Shown here: one piece after another, positions 45,513 to 54,848 of the stretch
Position numbering within the stretch: position 1 is the stretch's first letter
How the letters are laid out: each line of letters opens with the position of its first letter
NCBI RefSeq assembly: GCF_048007105.1
Contig: NZ_CP180352.1
Coordinates: 2,108,001-2,172,000, forward strand
DNA: 64,000 nucleotides
Reading direction: 5' to 3'
Source: Minwuia sp048007105
GTDB lineage: Bacteria > Pseudomonadota > Alphaproteobacteria > Minwuiales > Minwuiaceae
Made by a program: the position numbers and the translations under genes
Notes under the pieces: model-generated
The model's input: the letters and a program-made list of their open reading frames with translations, nothing else
Told to the model about the DNA's origin: nothing
The model's database searches: none

Positions 45513-45962
45513 ATGACCGAAGTCGCCTTCTATCACCTGACCCGAAAGCCGCTGGAGCGGGCCATGCCCGAGCTGCTTGAGAAGGCGGTGGAGCGCGGCC
45601 TCCGCTGCGTCGTCATCGCCGGTTCAGCCGAGCGGGTGCGGCAACTCAACGATCATCTCTGGACCTGGGACAAGGGCTCGTTCCTGCCGCACGGCGCGGA
45701 CGGCGACGGCGACCCGGCCGAGCATCCCGTCTGGCTGACATCGGAGGAAGAGAACCCCAACGGCGCGGGGGTGCTGATGCTGGTCGACGGGCAGGACGCA
45801 GGCTTCAAGGGCGACTTCGACCGCTGCCTCGACATGTTCAACGGCCTCGACGAGGAAGCCGTGCAGGCCGCGCGCGAACGCTTCCGCGCCGCGCGGGCCG
45901 CCGGCCATACCGTCACCTACTGGAAACAGACCGAACGCGGCGGTTGGGAGAAGGGGGCCTAG
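45513..45962 (+). CDS. holC: DNA polymerase III subunit chi
   Basis: A 149-residue HolC protein: EVAFYHLTRKPLERAMPELL at the N-terminus, then RVRQLNDHLWTWDKGSFLPHG, PVWLTSEEENPNGAGV and the C-terminal YWKQTERGGWEKGA. Chi links the clamp loader to single-stranded DNA-binding protein. It follows pepA, as in many alphaproteobacteria, but a strong terminator lies between them. No clear Shine-Dalgarno sequence is seen before the ATG. Confidence 0.93.
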   Translation: MTEVAFYHLTRKPLERAMPELLEKAVERGLRCVVIAGSAERVRQLNDHLWTWDKGSFLPHGADGDGDPAEHPVWLTSEEENPNGAGVLMLVDGQDAGFKGDFDRCLDMFNGLDEEAVQAARERFRAARAAGHTVTYWKQTERGGWEKGA

Positions 45963-45965
45963 GCC

Positions 45966-46898
45966 TCAGATACCGGCCAGCCAGCGGCGTGCAAGCTGGT
46001 GCGCCAATGACAGCGACGGCGGCATTCTCAGCCCCTCGCCGGATTCGGATCGCTCGATCATCTCCCGGACCTGATCGCGGCTGAACCACTGGGCATCGTC
46101 CAGTTCGGCCGGGTCGATGGTGATCTCCCGGTCATCGGTCTCGGCGAAGCAGCCGATCATCAGGCTGGACGGGAAGGGCCAGGGCTGCGAGGCGACGTAG
46201 CGGACCTTCTTCACCTTCAGGCCGGCTTCCTCCCAGATCTCGCGCTGCACGCATTCCTCGATCGACTCGCCCGGCTCCATGAACCCGGCCAGCGCCGAAT
46301 AGGAGCCTTCGGGGAACCGCGGCTGACGGCCCAGCAGGCAGTCGTCGCCATTGAAGACCAGCATGATGGTGACGGGATCGGTGCGCGGGAAATGCTGCGC
46401 GTTGCAGCGTTCATCGGTGCACTGCCGCATATAGCCAGCATCGCGCATTTCCGACGGCTGGCCGCAGACGGCGCAGAAGCCGTGCCGCTGATGCCAGTCG
46501 ATCATGGAGCGCGCCTGGGCCAGGATCGCCGCATCGCCGGTCGGCAGCGACGGCGCGATCGAGCGGACGTCGATGAACTTGCCGCGGCTCAGCCAGGCGG
46601 CGTCGCGGGGCGCCTTGCGCGGGTCGGCCTCGATGGCGAAATGCGCCACGCCGTCCTCGACGCCCAGCAGCAGCGGGCGGTTGTCTTCCAGCAGATCCAG
46701 AGCCTCGATCGGGGAGCGCCAGCCGATCTCGGCCTCCACGTCCAGATCGACGAGCGCGCGCAAACGCGACATGGGCAGCAGGCGGGTGCTGGGGTTCATC
46801 AGCTGATCGGACAGCCAGTCGCCGTCCTTTCGCTTCTGATCTACGCGGTCCAGCCGGGAGCCGGAGAACGTGATCGGATCGTCATAGTCCATCGTCAT
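45966..46898 (-). CDS. nudC: NADH pyrophosphatase / RNA deNADding enzyme NudC
   Basis: A 310-residue NudC. The zinc ribbon uses CAVCGQ and two further cysteines in QCTDERCNAQHFPR. The Nudix box is GFMEPGESIEECVQREIWEEAG in two overlapping blocks (about residue 200), and the NADH-specificity motif SQPWPFPSSLM follows. NudC splits NAD(H) to NMN and AMP and removes NAD caps from RNA. ATG at 46898 or 46892 fits. It is divergent from mutS and convergent with holC (3-base gap). Confidence 0.95.
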   Translation of the reverse strand: MTMDYDDPITFSGSRLDRVDQKRKDGDWLSDQLMNPSTRLLPMSRLRALVDLDVEAEIGWRSPIEALDLLEDNRPLLLGVEDGVAHFAIEADPRKAPRDAAWLSRGKFIDVRSIAPSLPTGDAAILAQARSMIDWHQRHGFCAVCGQPSEMRDAGYMRQCTDERCNAQHFPRTDPVTIMLVFNGDDCLLGRQPRFPEGSYSALAGFMEPGESIEECVQREIWEEAGLKVKKVRYVASQPWPFPSSLMIGCFAETDDREITIDPAELDDAQWFSRDQVREMIERSESGEGLRMPPSLSLAHQLARRWLAGI

Positions 46899-46988
46899 TG
46901 CGGGCCGGAGATTGGCATGGCCCCGGCGGGGCTGCAACGCCGCTTTGCCCTTCGGATAGGCATGCAGAATCGTCTATGGTCGCCGGCC

Positions 46989-49607
46989 ATGGCTGGCGGC
47001 GAACCCACTCCGATGATGGCGCAATACCTTGAAATCAAGGCGGCGCATCCGGATTCGCTGCTGTTCTACCGCATGGGCGATTTCTACGAGCTGTTCTTCG
47101 ACGACGCGAAGCGCGCGTCGGCCAGCCTGGACATCGCACTGACAAAGCGCGGCAAGCATCTGGGCGAGGACATCCCGATGTGCGGGGTGCCCGTTCATTC
47201 GGCCGACCAATACCTTGCGCGGCTGATCCGCGACGGCCACCGCGTCGCCGTCTGCGAGCAGATCGAGGACCCGGCCGAGGCGAAGAAGCGCGGGTCCAAG
47301 TCGGTCATGCAGCGCGATGTCGTCCGGCTGGTCACGGCGGGTACCCTGACCGAGGAATCGCTGCTGGACGCGCGCCGCAACAACTACCTGCTCGCCATCG
47401 CCCGTGCGGGAGGGACGAACGGCCTGGCCTGGCTGGACATGTCGACCGGCGAACTCTCGGCCAGCGCCGTCTCCGAAGCCGCGCTCTCCGCCGAGCTGGC
47501 CCGGTTGCAGCCCGGAGAGATCCTGCTGCCGGACAGCCTTGTCGAGGACGGACCGGGGGCGTTCGCGGACTGGCAGGACCGGCTGACGCCGCTGCCGTCG
47601 GCGCGCTTCGACAGCGTCTCGGCCGAAAAGCGTCTCAAACAGGTCTTCGAGGTTGGTGCGCTGGACGGATTCGGCGCCTTTACCCGCGCCGAGATCGCTG
47701 CCGCCGGGGCCGTCGTCGACTATGTCGACCTGACCCAAAAGGGCAAGCTGCCGCCCATCCTCCCGCCGCAGCGGATCGAACCCGGCTCGGCGATGGGCCT
47801 CGACCAGTCGACGCGGCGCAATCTGGAACTGACCGAAACGCTCTCCGGTTCGCGGCAAGGCAGCTTGCTGTCGGTGATCGACCGCACCGTTACCGGGGCG
47901 GGCGGCCGGCGGCTGGTCGCCGACCTCTCCGGCCCGCTCACCGACCCGGATGCCATCGGCGAACGGCTGGACATGGTGCAGTTCTTCCACGACGCCGATG
48001 CGCTGCGCGGCGATTTCCGCGACGCCATCCGCCGCGCACCCGACATCGAACGCGCGCTTTCGCGGCTGGGCCTTGGCCGGGGCGGCCCGCGCGACCTGAC
48101 GGCCATCCGCGATGCGCTGGTTGCGGCGTCCGCCGCGCGTCAGGTGCTCGGTTCCTCCGGCCCGGCGGGCATTCTCGAGGCGGCGTCCCGCATGGAGGGC
48201 TTCGGCGAGTTGCTGCAGACCCTGCAGACGGCGCTGAACGAGGATGTGCCACTGCTGACACGGGATGGCGGTTTCATCGCCGAGGGTTTCGATCCCGCAC
48301 TGGATGAACACCGGACGCTGCGCGACGAGGGCCGCAAGCATATCGCGGCCCTGCAGAAGACCTATGCGGACCGCACCGGCATCGCGACGCTGAAGGTCCG
48401 CCACAACAATATGCTGGGCTACTTCGTCGAAGTGCAGCAGCGCCATGCCGACAAGCTCGGCGACGACTTCATCCACCGCCAGACGATGGCGCAGGCGATG
48501 CGCTTCACCACCACGGAACTCGGCGAACTGGAGAACCGGATGCGCTCGGCCGGCGACCGGGCACAGGCGCTGGAAGAGCGGCATTTCGAGGCGCTGTCGG
48601 CGGCGATCCTGAACGGGAGCCGGGATCTGGCCGCCTGCGCGGGCGCGCTGGCCCGGCTCGACGTCGCCGCCGCGCTGGCCGAGCTGGCGCGGGAACGGAA
48701 CTATGTCCGCCCGCACGTGGACGACAGTCTGGACTTCGAGATCGAGGGCGGGCGGCATCCGGTGGTCGAGGCGTTGGCGGTGGGCGACAGCGGCGGGTTC
48801 CAGCCCAATGACTGCGATCTTGGGGCAGACGAAGGCCGACTCTGGCTGCTGACCGGTCCGAACATGGCGGGGAAGTCGACCTTCCTGAGGCAGAACGCGC
48901 TCATTGCCATTCTGGCGCAGGCCGGGTCCTTCGTGCCGGCCACAAATGCGCGGATCGGCACTGTCGACCGGCTCTTCAGTCGCGTCGGCGCGGCCGACGA
49001 TCTGGCGCGCGGCCGCTCCACCTTCATGGTCGAGATGGTCGAGACGGCGGCGATCCTGAATCAGGCTGGCGAGCGGTCGCTTGTGATCCTCGACGAGATC
49101 GGCCGCGGCACCGCGACCTATGACGGCCTCGCCATCGCCTGGGCGACGGTCGAGGCGCTGCACGAGGCCAACCGGGCGCGCGGCCTGTTCGCCACCCACT
49201 ATCACGAACTGACGGCGTTGGCCGAGAAGCTGGACCAGGTGACCTGCCGCACCATGCGGGTGATGGAGTGGCAGGGGACGGTGAAGTTCCTGCACCAGGT
49301 CATTCCCGGCGCCGCGGACCGCTCCTACGGCGTACAGGTGGCGCGGCTGGCCGGTCTGCCGGACGCCGTTGTCCGCCGGGCCGAGGCCGTGTTGAAGAAG
49401 CTGGAGGAGAGCGGGCAGGGGCGGAAGGCGGTGTCGATCGCCGATGATCTGCCGCTGTTCCAGGCCATGGCCGCCCAGCCTTCCCCCGCCGCGCCAGCAG
49501 GTCCGTCGGCGGTGGTGTCTGCGCTGTCCGAGATCAATCCTGACGACCTCACGCCGCGGGAGGCGCTGGAGGCGCTCTACAGGCTCAAGGAGCAGGCCGA
49601 TGACTGA
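46989..49607 (+). CDS. mutS: DNA mismatch repair protein MutS
   Basis: An 872-residue MutS. Domain I has the mismatch-reading Phe-x-Glu in FYRMGDFYELFFDDAK. The ATPase has Walker A LTGPNMAGKSTF, and SLVILDEIGRGTATYDG-type Walker B with ATHYHEL. The C-terminal dimerisation region ends LTPREALEALYRLKEQ. It recognises mismatches and recruits MutL. The ATG at 46989 is used; an in-frame ATG at 46962 would add 9 residues. The last 8 bases overlap queC. Confidence 0.97.
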   Translation: MAGGEPTPMMAQYLEIKAAHPDSLLFYRMGDFYELFFDDAKRASASLDIALTKRGKHLGEDIPMCGVPVHSADQYLARLIRDGHRVAVCEQIEDPAEAKKRGSKSVMQRDVVRLVTAGTLTEESLLDARRNNYLLAIARAGGTNGLAWLDMSTGELSASAVSEAALSAELARLQPGEILLPDSLVEDGPGAFADWQDRLTPLPSARFDSVSAEKRLKQVFEVGALDGFGAFTRAEIAAAGAVVDYVDLTQKGKLPPILPPQRIEPGSAMGLDQSTRRNLELTETLSGSRQGSLLSVIDRTVTGAGGRRLVADLSGPLTDPDAIGERLDMVQFFHDADALRGDFRDAIRRAPDIERALSRLGLGRGGPRDLTAIRDALVAASAARQVLGSSGPAGILEAASRMEGFGELLQTLQTALNEDVPLLTRDGGFIAEGFDPALDEHRTLRDEGRKHIAALQKTYADRTGIATLKVRHNNMLGYFVEVQQRHADKLGDDFIHRQTMAQAMRFTTTELGELENRMRSAGDRAQALEERHFEALSAAILNGSRDLAACAGALARLDVAAALAELARERNYVRPHVDDSLDFEIEGGRHPVVEALAVGDSGGFQPNDCDLGADEGRLWLLTGPNMAGKSTFLRQNALIAILAQAGSFVPATNARIGTVDRLFSRVGAADDLARGRSTFMVEMVETAAILNQAGERSLVILDEIGRGTATYDGLAIAWATVEALHEANRARGLFATHYHELTALAEKLDQVTCRTMRVMEWQGTVKFLHQVIPGAADRSYGVQVARLAGLPDAVVRRAEAVLKKLEESGQGRKAVSIADDLPLFQAMAAQPSPAAPAGPSAVVSALSEINPDDLTPREALEALYRLKEQADD

Positions 49608-50301
49608 TGCAGCTCTCGTCCTCTTCTCCGGCGGACAGGATTCCGCGACCTGTCTCGCCTGGGCGCTGGAGCGGTTCGGCCATGTGGAGACGGTCGGTTT
49701 CCACTACGGGCAGCGGCATGCCGCCGAGATGGATGTCCGGGGACCGGTGCGCCGCGGCGTGGCGGCGGCGCTGCCGGGCGGCGAGGCCCGGCTCGGGGAA
49801 GATCACGTGATCGATCTCGCCGTGCTGGGCGAGATGTCGGAGACCGCGCTGACCCGCGACGCCGAGATCGCCATGCGCGACGACGGGCTGCCGAACACCT
49901 TCGTGCCCGGCCGGAACCTGATCTTCCTGACCTTCGCCGGCGCGCTGGCCTACCGGCGCGGCTGCCGCCACATCGTCGGCGGCATGTGCGAGACCGACTT
50001 CTCCGGCTACCCGGATTGCCGTGACGATACGATCAAGGCGATGCAGCTCGCGCTCAATCTCGGCATGGACCGCCGCTTCGTCGTCCACACGCCGCTGATG
50101 TGGCTGACCAAGGCGCAGAGCTGGTCGCTGGCCGAGCAGCTTGGCGGCGGGATGCTGGTCGATGTCATCCGGGAGCGGACGCTGACCTGCTACAACGGCG
50201 ATACGGAAACCGTGCACGACTGGGGCATGGGATGCGGAGAATGTCCCGCTTGCGGGTTGCGCAGGGATGGCTATCGGGAGTATCGGAGCGCCTCAGACTG
50301 A
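49600..50301 (+). CDS. queC: 7-cyano-7-deazaguanine synthase QueC
   Basis: A 233-residue PP-loop ATPase. The nucleotide-binding motif LFSGGQDSATCLAW is at the N-terminus, TFVPGRNLIFLTFA and VGGMCETDFSGYPDCRD are family segments, and the zinc site uses LTCYNG and CGECPACGLR. It converts 7-carboxy-7-deazaguanine to preQ0 for queuosine tRNA modification. It overlaps mutS by 8 bases, and a queuosine-precursor transporter-like gene follows 13 bases later. Confidence 0.96.
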   Translation: MTDAALVLFSGGQDSATCLAWALERFGHVETVGFHYGQRHAAEMDVRGPVRRGVAAALPGGEARLGEDHVIDLAVLGEMSETALTRDAEIAMRDDGLPNTFVPGRNLIFLTFAGALAYRRGCRHIVGGMCETDFSGYPDCRDDTIKAMQLALNLGMDRRFVVHTPLMWLTKAQSWSLAEQLGGGMLVDVIRERTLTCYNGDTETVHDWGMGCGECPACGLRRDGYREYRSASD

Positions 50302-50314
50302 CAAGGTGGGGTTC

Positions 50315-50869
50315 ATGGACCGTCGCATCGTCGAAGGCACGATCTTTCTCGTACTGTTCGGGCTCTGCATTCCGGCAGCCAACTGGCTGATCGGCAATGC
50401 CGGCACAGTCTGTGTTCCTGACGGCCCGTGCCTCATTCCGGTGGTGCCCGGCATCATGGCGCCCAGCGGCGTGCTGATGATCGGACTGGCGCTGGTGCTG
50501 CGCGATCTGGTGCAGCGCCGCCTCGGCGTCGGCTTCGCCTTCGGCGCCATCGTCTTCGGCGCGGCGATCAGCTACGGCATCGCGCCGCCGGCGCTCGTGC
50601 TGGCCTCGACGCTGGCCTTCTTCGTTTCCGAAACCGCCGATCTGGCCGTCTACACGCCGCTGCAGAAGCGCAGCCTGATCGCGGCCGTTCTCGCCAGCAG
50701 CTTCGTCGGCCTGGTCGTCGACAGCGCGATCTTCCTCTACGTCGCCTTCGGCAGCTTCGACTACATCGCCGGTCAGATCGTCGGCAAGGCCTGGATGGTC
50801 ATCCTGGCACTGCCCTTCATCCACCTGCTGCGCAAGCGCGACGAGCGGCTGGGCATCGAACCGGCCTGA
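50315..50869 (+). CDS. VUT-family (YhhQ-like) putative queuosine precursor transporter
   Basis: A 184-residue membrane protein with five to six hydrophobic helices. VUT family features are ISYGIAPPALVLASTLAFF, VSETADLAVYTPLQKR and SFVGLVVDSAIFLYVAFG. YhhQ of this family imports preQ0/preQ1 in E. coli; the short length here is typical for the alphaproteobacterial variant, not a truncation. AAGGTGGGG precedes the ATG. Adjacency to queC supports the substrate. Confidence 0.88.
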   Translation: MDRRIVEGTIFLVLFGLCIPAANWLIGNAGTVCVPDGPCLIPVVPGIMAPSGVLMIGLALVLRDLVQRRLGVGFAFGAIVFGAAISYGIAPPALVLASTLAFFVSETADLAVYTPLQKRSLIAAVLASSFVGLVVDSAIFLYVAFGSFDYIAGQIVGKAWMVILALPFIHLLRKRDERLGIEPA

Positions 50870-50872
50870 GGC

Positions 50873-52078
50873 TCAGAGCCCCAGAACCAGCTTCGCCATG
50901 ATGTTGCGCTGGATCTCGCTGGCGCCGGCGTAGATCGTCGCCGCGCGGCTGTTCTGGTGTTTCGCCATGACGCCGACCGAGTGGTCCGGTCCGACCGGGA
51001 TCGCGTTGGAGAATGGCGTCCGGGTCTCCGGCTCGTAGGGGTTGGCGTAGTAGCCAATGGCCTCGACCGCCAGTTCGGCGGTGGCCTGCAGGCATTCCGA
51101 ACCGCGCAGCTTCATCACCGACGAGGCTGCGCCGGGGTTCTGCCCGGCGCTCAGCGCGCTCATGGTCTTCTTCTCGTAGAACTCCAGCGCCGTCACCTGG
51201 GTCTCGATGTCGGCGAGCTTGCGCCGGAAGCTGGCGTCCTCGATCAGCGCCTCGCCGCGGCCGCCGGCCTCGTCGCTGGCGACCTTCTTCAGCTTTTGCA
51301 GCATGCCGTGCAGGCCGGGGCTGTAGGCCGTACCGCCGCGCTCGAACTCCAGCAGGTACTTGGCCACCGTCCAGCCGTCATTCTCCTCGCCCATGCGGTT
51401 GGCGACGGGGACGCGGACGTCGTCGAAGAAGACCTGGTTGACCTCGTGGTCGCCGGACATGGTCAGGATCGGCTCGACCTTGATGCCGGGCAGGTCCATC
51501 GGGAAGACGATGAAGCTGATGCCCTGCTGGGGCTTGCCCTCGCGGCTGGTGCGGACCAGGCAGAACATCATGTTCGCGTGGTGCGCGCCGGTGGTCCAGA
51601 TCTTGGTGCCGTTGATGATGTAGTCGTCGCCGTCCCGCTCGGCCTTGCACTGCAGGCTGGCGAGGTCGGAGCCGGAACCCGGCTCGGAATAGCCCTGGCA
51701 CCAGATGTGTTCGCCGGACTGGATCTTCGGCAGGTAGTGGGCGCGCTGCTCCGGCGTGCCGTACCTGATGATGACGGGGCCGACCATGCGCACGCCCATG
51801 GCGAAGAGCCGCGGCACGGAGGCGCGCTGGCACTCGCTCTCGAAGATGTAGCGCTGCATCGGGGTCCAGCCGGTGCCGCCATGCTCGACCGGCCAGGCCG
51901 GTGTGGACCAGCCCTTTTCGGCCAGCGCGCGGTACCAGTCCATGGACCCCTCGAAGTCCGAGACCACGCCGGCTGTCAGGCGTCCCGCTTCCTTCGCCTT
52001 CTCAGTGATGGACGTCGACAGGAAGTCCCGCACTTCGTCCTGAAAGCGGACTTCGTCCTCGGTCAGCGCCAGATCCAT
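50873..52078 (-). CDS. acyl-CoA dehydrogenase family protein
   Basis: A 401-residue acyl-CoA dehydrogenase. The N-terminal helical domain starts LALTEDEVRFQDEVRDFLS. The FAD-contact segments are CQGYSEPGSGSDLASLQ and INGTKIWTTGAHHA, and the C-terminal domain ends in YAGASEIQRNIMAKLVLGL. The usual catalytic Glu position is not as clear as in short-chain enzymes; this resembles the large-substrate (steroid or branched-acyl) ACAD group. It is the downstream gene of CMD-family and PhyH genes on the same strand. Confidence 0.92.
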   Translation of the reverse strand: MDLALTEDEVRFQDEVRDFLSTSITEKAKEAGRLTAGVVSDFEGSMDWYRALAEKGWSTPAWPVEHGGTGWTPMQRYIFESECQRASVPRLFAMGVRMVGPVIIRYGTPEQRAHYLPKIQSGEHIWCQGYSEPGSGSDLASLQCKAERDGDDYIINGTKIWTTGAHHANMMFCLVRTSREGKPQQGISFIVFPMDLPGIKVEPILTMSGDHEVNQVFFDDVRVPVANRMGEENDGWTVAKYLLEFERGGTAYSPGLHGMLQKLKKVASDEAGGRGEALIEDASFRRKLADIETQVTALEFYEKKTMSALSAGQNPGAASSVMKLRGSECLQATAELAVEAIGYYANPYEPETRTPFSNAIPVGPDHSVGVMAKHQNSRAATIYAGASEIQRNIMAKLVLGL

Positions 52079-52123
52079 TGCCGTCTCCTCCCAAATGCAG
52101 CGGCCTGAAAATACCCCCCGGCG

Positions 52124-52672
52124 TCAGGCGGGCAAGGGGAACTTGTCCAGCCAGGGCCGGATCTCGGGTTCCAGGTCGATCTCCATCGTGTTCAGGAAGC
52201 GCACCAGCCCGACATAGAACGACACGGTCATCACCAGTTCGACCATCAGTTCGGTGCCGTATTCAGCCGACAGCGTGTCCCAGTGGGCATCGCTCATCTT
52301 CGTGCCGCGGACCATTTCGGCCGTGCCGTGGATGATCGCCTTCTCCACGGCGTTGAAGCCTGTATCCTCGCCGTCCAGTTCGGCCATCAGCTGCCGGATA
52401 TCCTGCTCGGTGGCGCCGAAATCGAGCGCCAGCTTGCAGTGCTGCGCCCATTCATAGGGCGCCCGGGTGACGTAGCCGACGGTCAGGATGGCGAACTCGC
52501 GCAGACGGGTGTCGAACTTGCTGTCGAAGCGCAGCCAAAGCCCCATGTTGGAGAAGTTCCGCGCGCCGCCGATGGCGTGTCCGGCGGCCCAGTAGAGGTT
52601 GATCCGCCGCTCCAGAACGTCCCGGTTGTCGTCGGTGATGTCGGCTTCGGAAAGATAGGGAATGCGTGCCAA
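52124..52672 (-). CDS. carboxymuconolactone decarboxylase (AhpD-like) family protein
   Basis: A 182-residue CMD-fold protein with the core FDTRLREFAILTVGYVTRAP and YEWAQHCKLALDFG. The CxxC redox pair of AhpD is missing; only one Cys and the adjacent Glu/His remain, as in many CMD-like proteins with no defined activity. The start is TTG at 52672, with an ideal AGGAGG 5 bases upstream, and it lies 9 bases after the PhyH stop. Substrate unknown. Confidence 0.88.
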   Translation of the reverse strand: MARIPYLSEADITDDNRDVLERRINLYWAAGHAIGGARNFSNMGLWLRFDSKFDTRLREFAILTVGYVTRAPYEWAQHCKLALDFGATEQDIRQLMAELDGEDTGFNAVEKAIIHGTAEMVRGTKMSDAHWDTLSAEYGTELMVELVMTVSFYVGLVRFLNTMEIDLEPEIRPWLDKFPLPA

Positions 52673-52681
52673 GTCTGCCTC

Positions 52682-53512
52682 CTAGTCGCGTGCGCGGGTG
52701 ATGCCGGTGCCCTGATAGATGGCGCCGATGTGGGCGTTCATGGATTGCCCGTGGGCCGACAGCGCCGCCTCGTCGAGGTCGGCGGCGGGTGCGGGTTCGT
52801 GACGGAAATGGCCGAAGCGGTCCTCGCCGCGGACCAGCGTCGCGGCATTGGCCGATCGCTCGGGCCGGACATGCGGCGGCAGGTAGCGGATCGCCAGCCC
52901 GATCCGCCGGTCGCCGGTCGTGTTGGGTTTGGAGCCATGCATCAGCCTGATGTGATGCAGCGAGAACTCGCCCGCCTTGAGCGGCACGTCGACGGCTCTT
53001 GCTTCGTCGATCTCCAGGTCGGCGACCTGACCGCGGCTGAGCAGGTTGTCGGCATCGAAGGTGTCGCGGTGCGCGATCTGGCTGCCATGGGAGCCGGACA
53101 GGAACCGCATCGCCCCCGATTCGACCGGCGCATCCGAGATCGCCAGCCAGGCGGTGACGACATCTGCGGGGTCGAGGCCCCAGTAGGTCGAATCCTGGTG
53201 CCACGAGACGAAGGCCGGATCGTGCGGTTCCTTGATGAACAGGTTGGTGTTCCAGCAGAGGATGTCGGGACCGATGATCCGCTCCACCTGATCGAGAATG
53301 GCGGGGTGCCGGACCAGTTCGGCCGCCCAGGTCAGCAGCAGGTGGACCTTCTGGCGCATGTTGGATTTCAGCGGGCCGCCAAGGGAGGCTTCGGTCGCCT
53401 CGAGGCGGCGGCGATAGTCTGCCGCCTCGGTTGCCTGCATGGCGCGGAACGGGAAGGCGAAGCCGTCGCGCGCATAGACGCGCGCCAGATCGTCGGACGC
53501 TGTGTCGGGCAT
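52682..53512 (-). CDS. phytanoyl-CoA dioxygenase family (2-oxoglutarate/Fe) protein
   Basis: A 276-residue PhyH-type non-heme iron dioxygenase. The HxD of the facial triad is in SWHQDSTYWGL (about residue 120), the distal His is in LHHIRLMHGSKPN, and the Arg for 2-oxoglutarate is in RIGLAIRYLPP. All ligands are present, so hydroxylation activity is likely. The ATG at 53512 is chosen; a much longer upstream open frame is the reverse of the acyl-CoA dehydrogenase gene. It leads the PhyH/CMD/ACAD run. Confidence 0.9.
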   Translation of the reverse strand: MPDTASDDLARVYARDGFAFPFRAMQATEAADYRRRLEATEASLGGPLKSNMRQKVHLLLTWAAELVRHPAILDQVERIIGPDILCWNTNLFIKEPHDPAFVSWHQDSTYWGLDPADVVTAWLAISDAPVESGAMRFLSGSHGSQIAHRDTFDADNLLSRGQVADLEIDEARAVDVPLKAGEFSLHHIRLMHGSKPNTTGDRRIGLAIRYLPPHVRPERSANAATLVRGEDRFGHFRHEPAPAADLDEAALSAHGQSMNAHIGAIYQGTGITRARD

Positions 53513-53608
53513 CGGCCGCTCCTCCCTGCAAACCGCATCCGACTCTAGGACCTTCGCGGCCCCGGTGTCATCGCCTATGCTCCGCCTCGCTTGCAGGGGA
53601 GGAAACGG

Positions 53609-54754
53609 ATGGGCTTCGAAGCCAGCCTGACGGCGCGGGAACGCGACCTGGTGGAGGCCGCAGCGCACTTCACCGACACGGAGATCATGCCGAATGCGGC
53701 TGCCTGGGAGCGGGACCGCATATATCCGCGCGATGTGCAGATGAAGGCGGCGGAACTCGGCCTTGGCGGCCTCCTGACGCCCGAGGCCGATGGCGGTCTC
53801 GGCATGTCCTTCACGGCGGCCTGCCGCGTCTTCGAGGAACTGGCCCGGGGCTGCATGGCGTTCACCTTCAGCTTGGTCGTGCACAACAATTTCGTGCTCT
53901 CGATCTCGGCCAATGGCTCTGCCGAACAGAAGCGGAAATACCTCCCGGACATGCTGGCGTGCCGGAAGATCGGCACTTTCCTGCTGACCGAGCCGGGCAT
54001 GGGCTCGGATGCCGCTGCCGTCGCCTGCCGCGCGATCCCTGACGAGGACGGCTGGCGGATCGAGGGCGAGAAGGCCTGGATTTCCAGCGCCTCTGACGCC
54101 GAGATCCTGTCGCTCTATGCCCAGGCCGATCCGACAAGGGGATCGCGGGGGCTCATCGCATTCACCCTCGAAACCGACCGGGCGGGCGTGCACCGGACCG
54201 GACCCTACGACATGGCCGGTGGGCATGCGCTGGGCACCGGCGGCTTCCGCTTCGACGGCGCACGGGTGACGAAGGAAGATGTCCTGATCCCGCAGGGCGA
54301 GGCCTTCAAGGCCGCGATGTCGGGTATCGATTCCGCCCGTGTCTACGTTGCGGCGATGTCGCTGGGCATGATGCGGGCGGCGCTGTCGCGGGCGGTCGAC
54401 TACACGAAGACGCGCCCCGCCTTCGGTCAGACGATTTCCGCGTTCCAGGGTGTGCAGTGGATGCTGGCCGATGTCGCCACCGATATCGAGGCGACCCGAT
54501 TGCTGACCTACAGCGCGTCGGCTCTGCTGGATGCCGGTGCAGACGCCACCGCGGCCGCGGCCCACGCCAAGAAGTTCGCGACCCGTGCGTCTCTGGCCCG
54601 GCTCGCCGACTGCATGCAGGTCATGGGCGCCAACGGTTTCCGGCTGGAAGAGCCGGCGGCGCGGCACCTCGCGACGGCGAAGATGTCCCAGTACATGGAC
54701 GGCGCCACCGAGATTCAGAACGTCGTGCTTGCCCGCAAGCTGGGCCTCGGTTGA
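53609..54754 (+). CDS. acyl-CoA dehydrogenase
   Basis: A 381-residue acyl-CoA dehydrogenase of the medium/short-chain type: LTARERDLVEAAAHFTDTEI, FLLTEPGMGSDAAAVACRA, then YTKTRPAFGQTISAFQGVQW. The C-terminal MDGATEIQNVVLARKLGLG contains the Glu-Ile that in many members follows the catalytic base region. AGGGGAGG precedes the ATG. It is divergent from the PhyH gene across 96 bases, so both may answer to the same regulator. Confidence 0.93.
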   Translation: MGFEASLTARERDLVEAAAHFTDTEIMPNAAAWERDRIYPRDVQMKAAELGLGGLLTPEADGGLGMSFTAACRVFEELARGCMAFTFSLVVHNNFVLSISANGSAEQKRKYLPDMLACRKIGTFLLTEPGMGSDAAAVACRAIPDEDGWRIEGEKAWISSASDAEILSLYAQADPTRGSRGLIAFTLETDRAGVHRTGPYDMAGGHALGTGGFRFDGARVTKEDVLIPQGEAFKAAMSGIDSARVYVAAMSLGMMRAALSRAVDYTKTRPAFGQTISAFQGVQWMLADVATDIEATRLLTYSASALLDAGADATAAAAHAKKFATRASLARLADCMQVMGANGFRLEEPAARHLATAKMSQYMDGATEIQNVVLARKLGLG

Positions 54755-54848
54755 GCGCATTCCGGTTTACCGGCGCTTAACGCGATCCGCCTAGGATCGG
54801 GGATTGGCGGCATCCGGCCGCCCGTCGACACGAGCATCGGACGGTCCC

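Noticed and set aside
46974..49295. A 773-codon open frame antisense to mutS.
   Set aside because: mutS is unmistakable on the other strand; the antisense text has no recognisable motifs.
52682..54760. A 692-residue reading of the PhyH gene with a long N-terminal extension.
   Set aside because: The extension is the complement of the acyl-CoA dehydrogenase at 53609-54754; PhyH starts at 53512.
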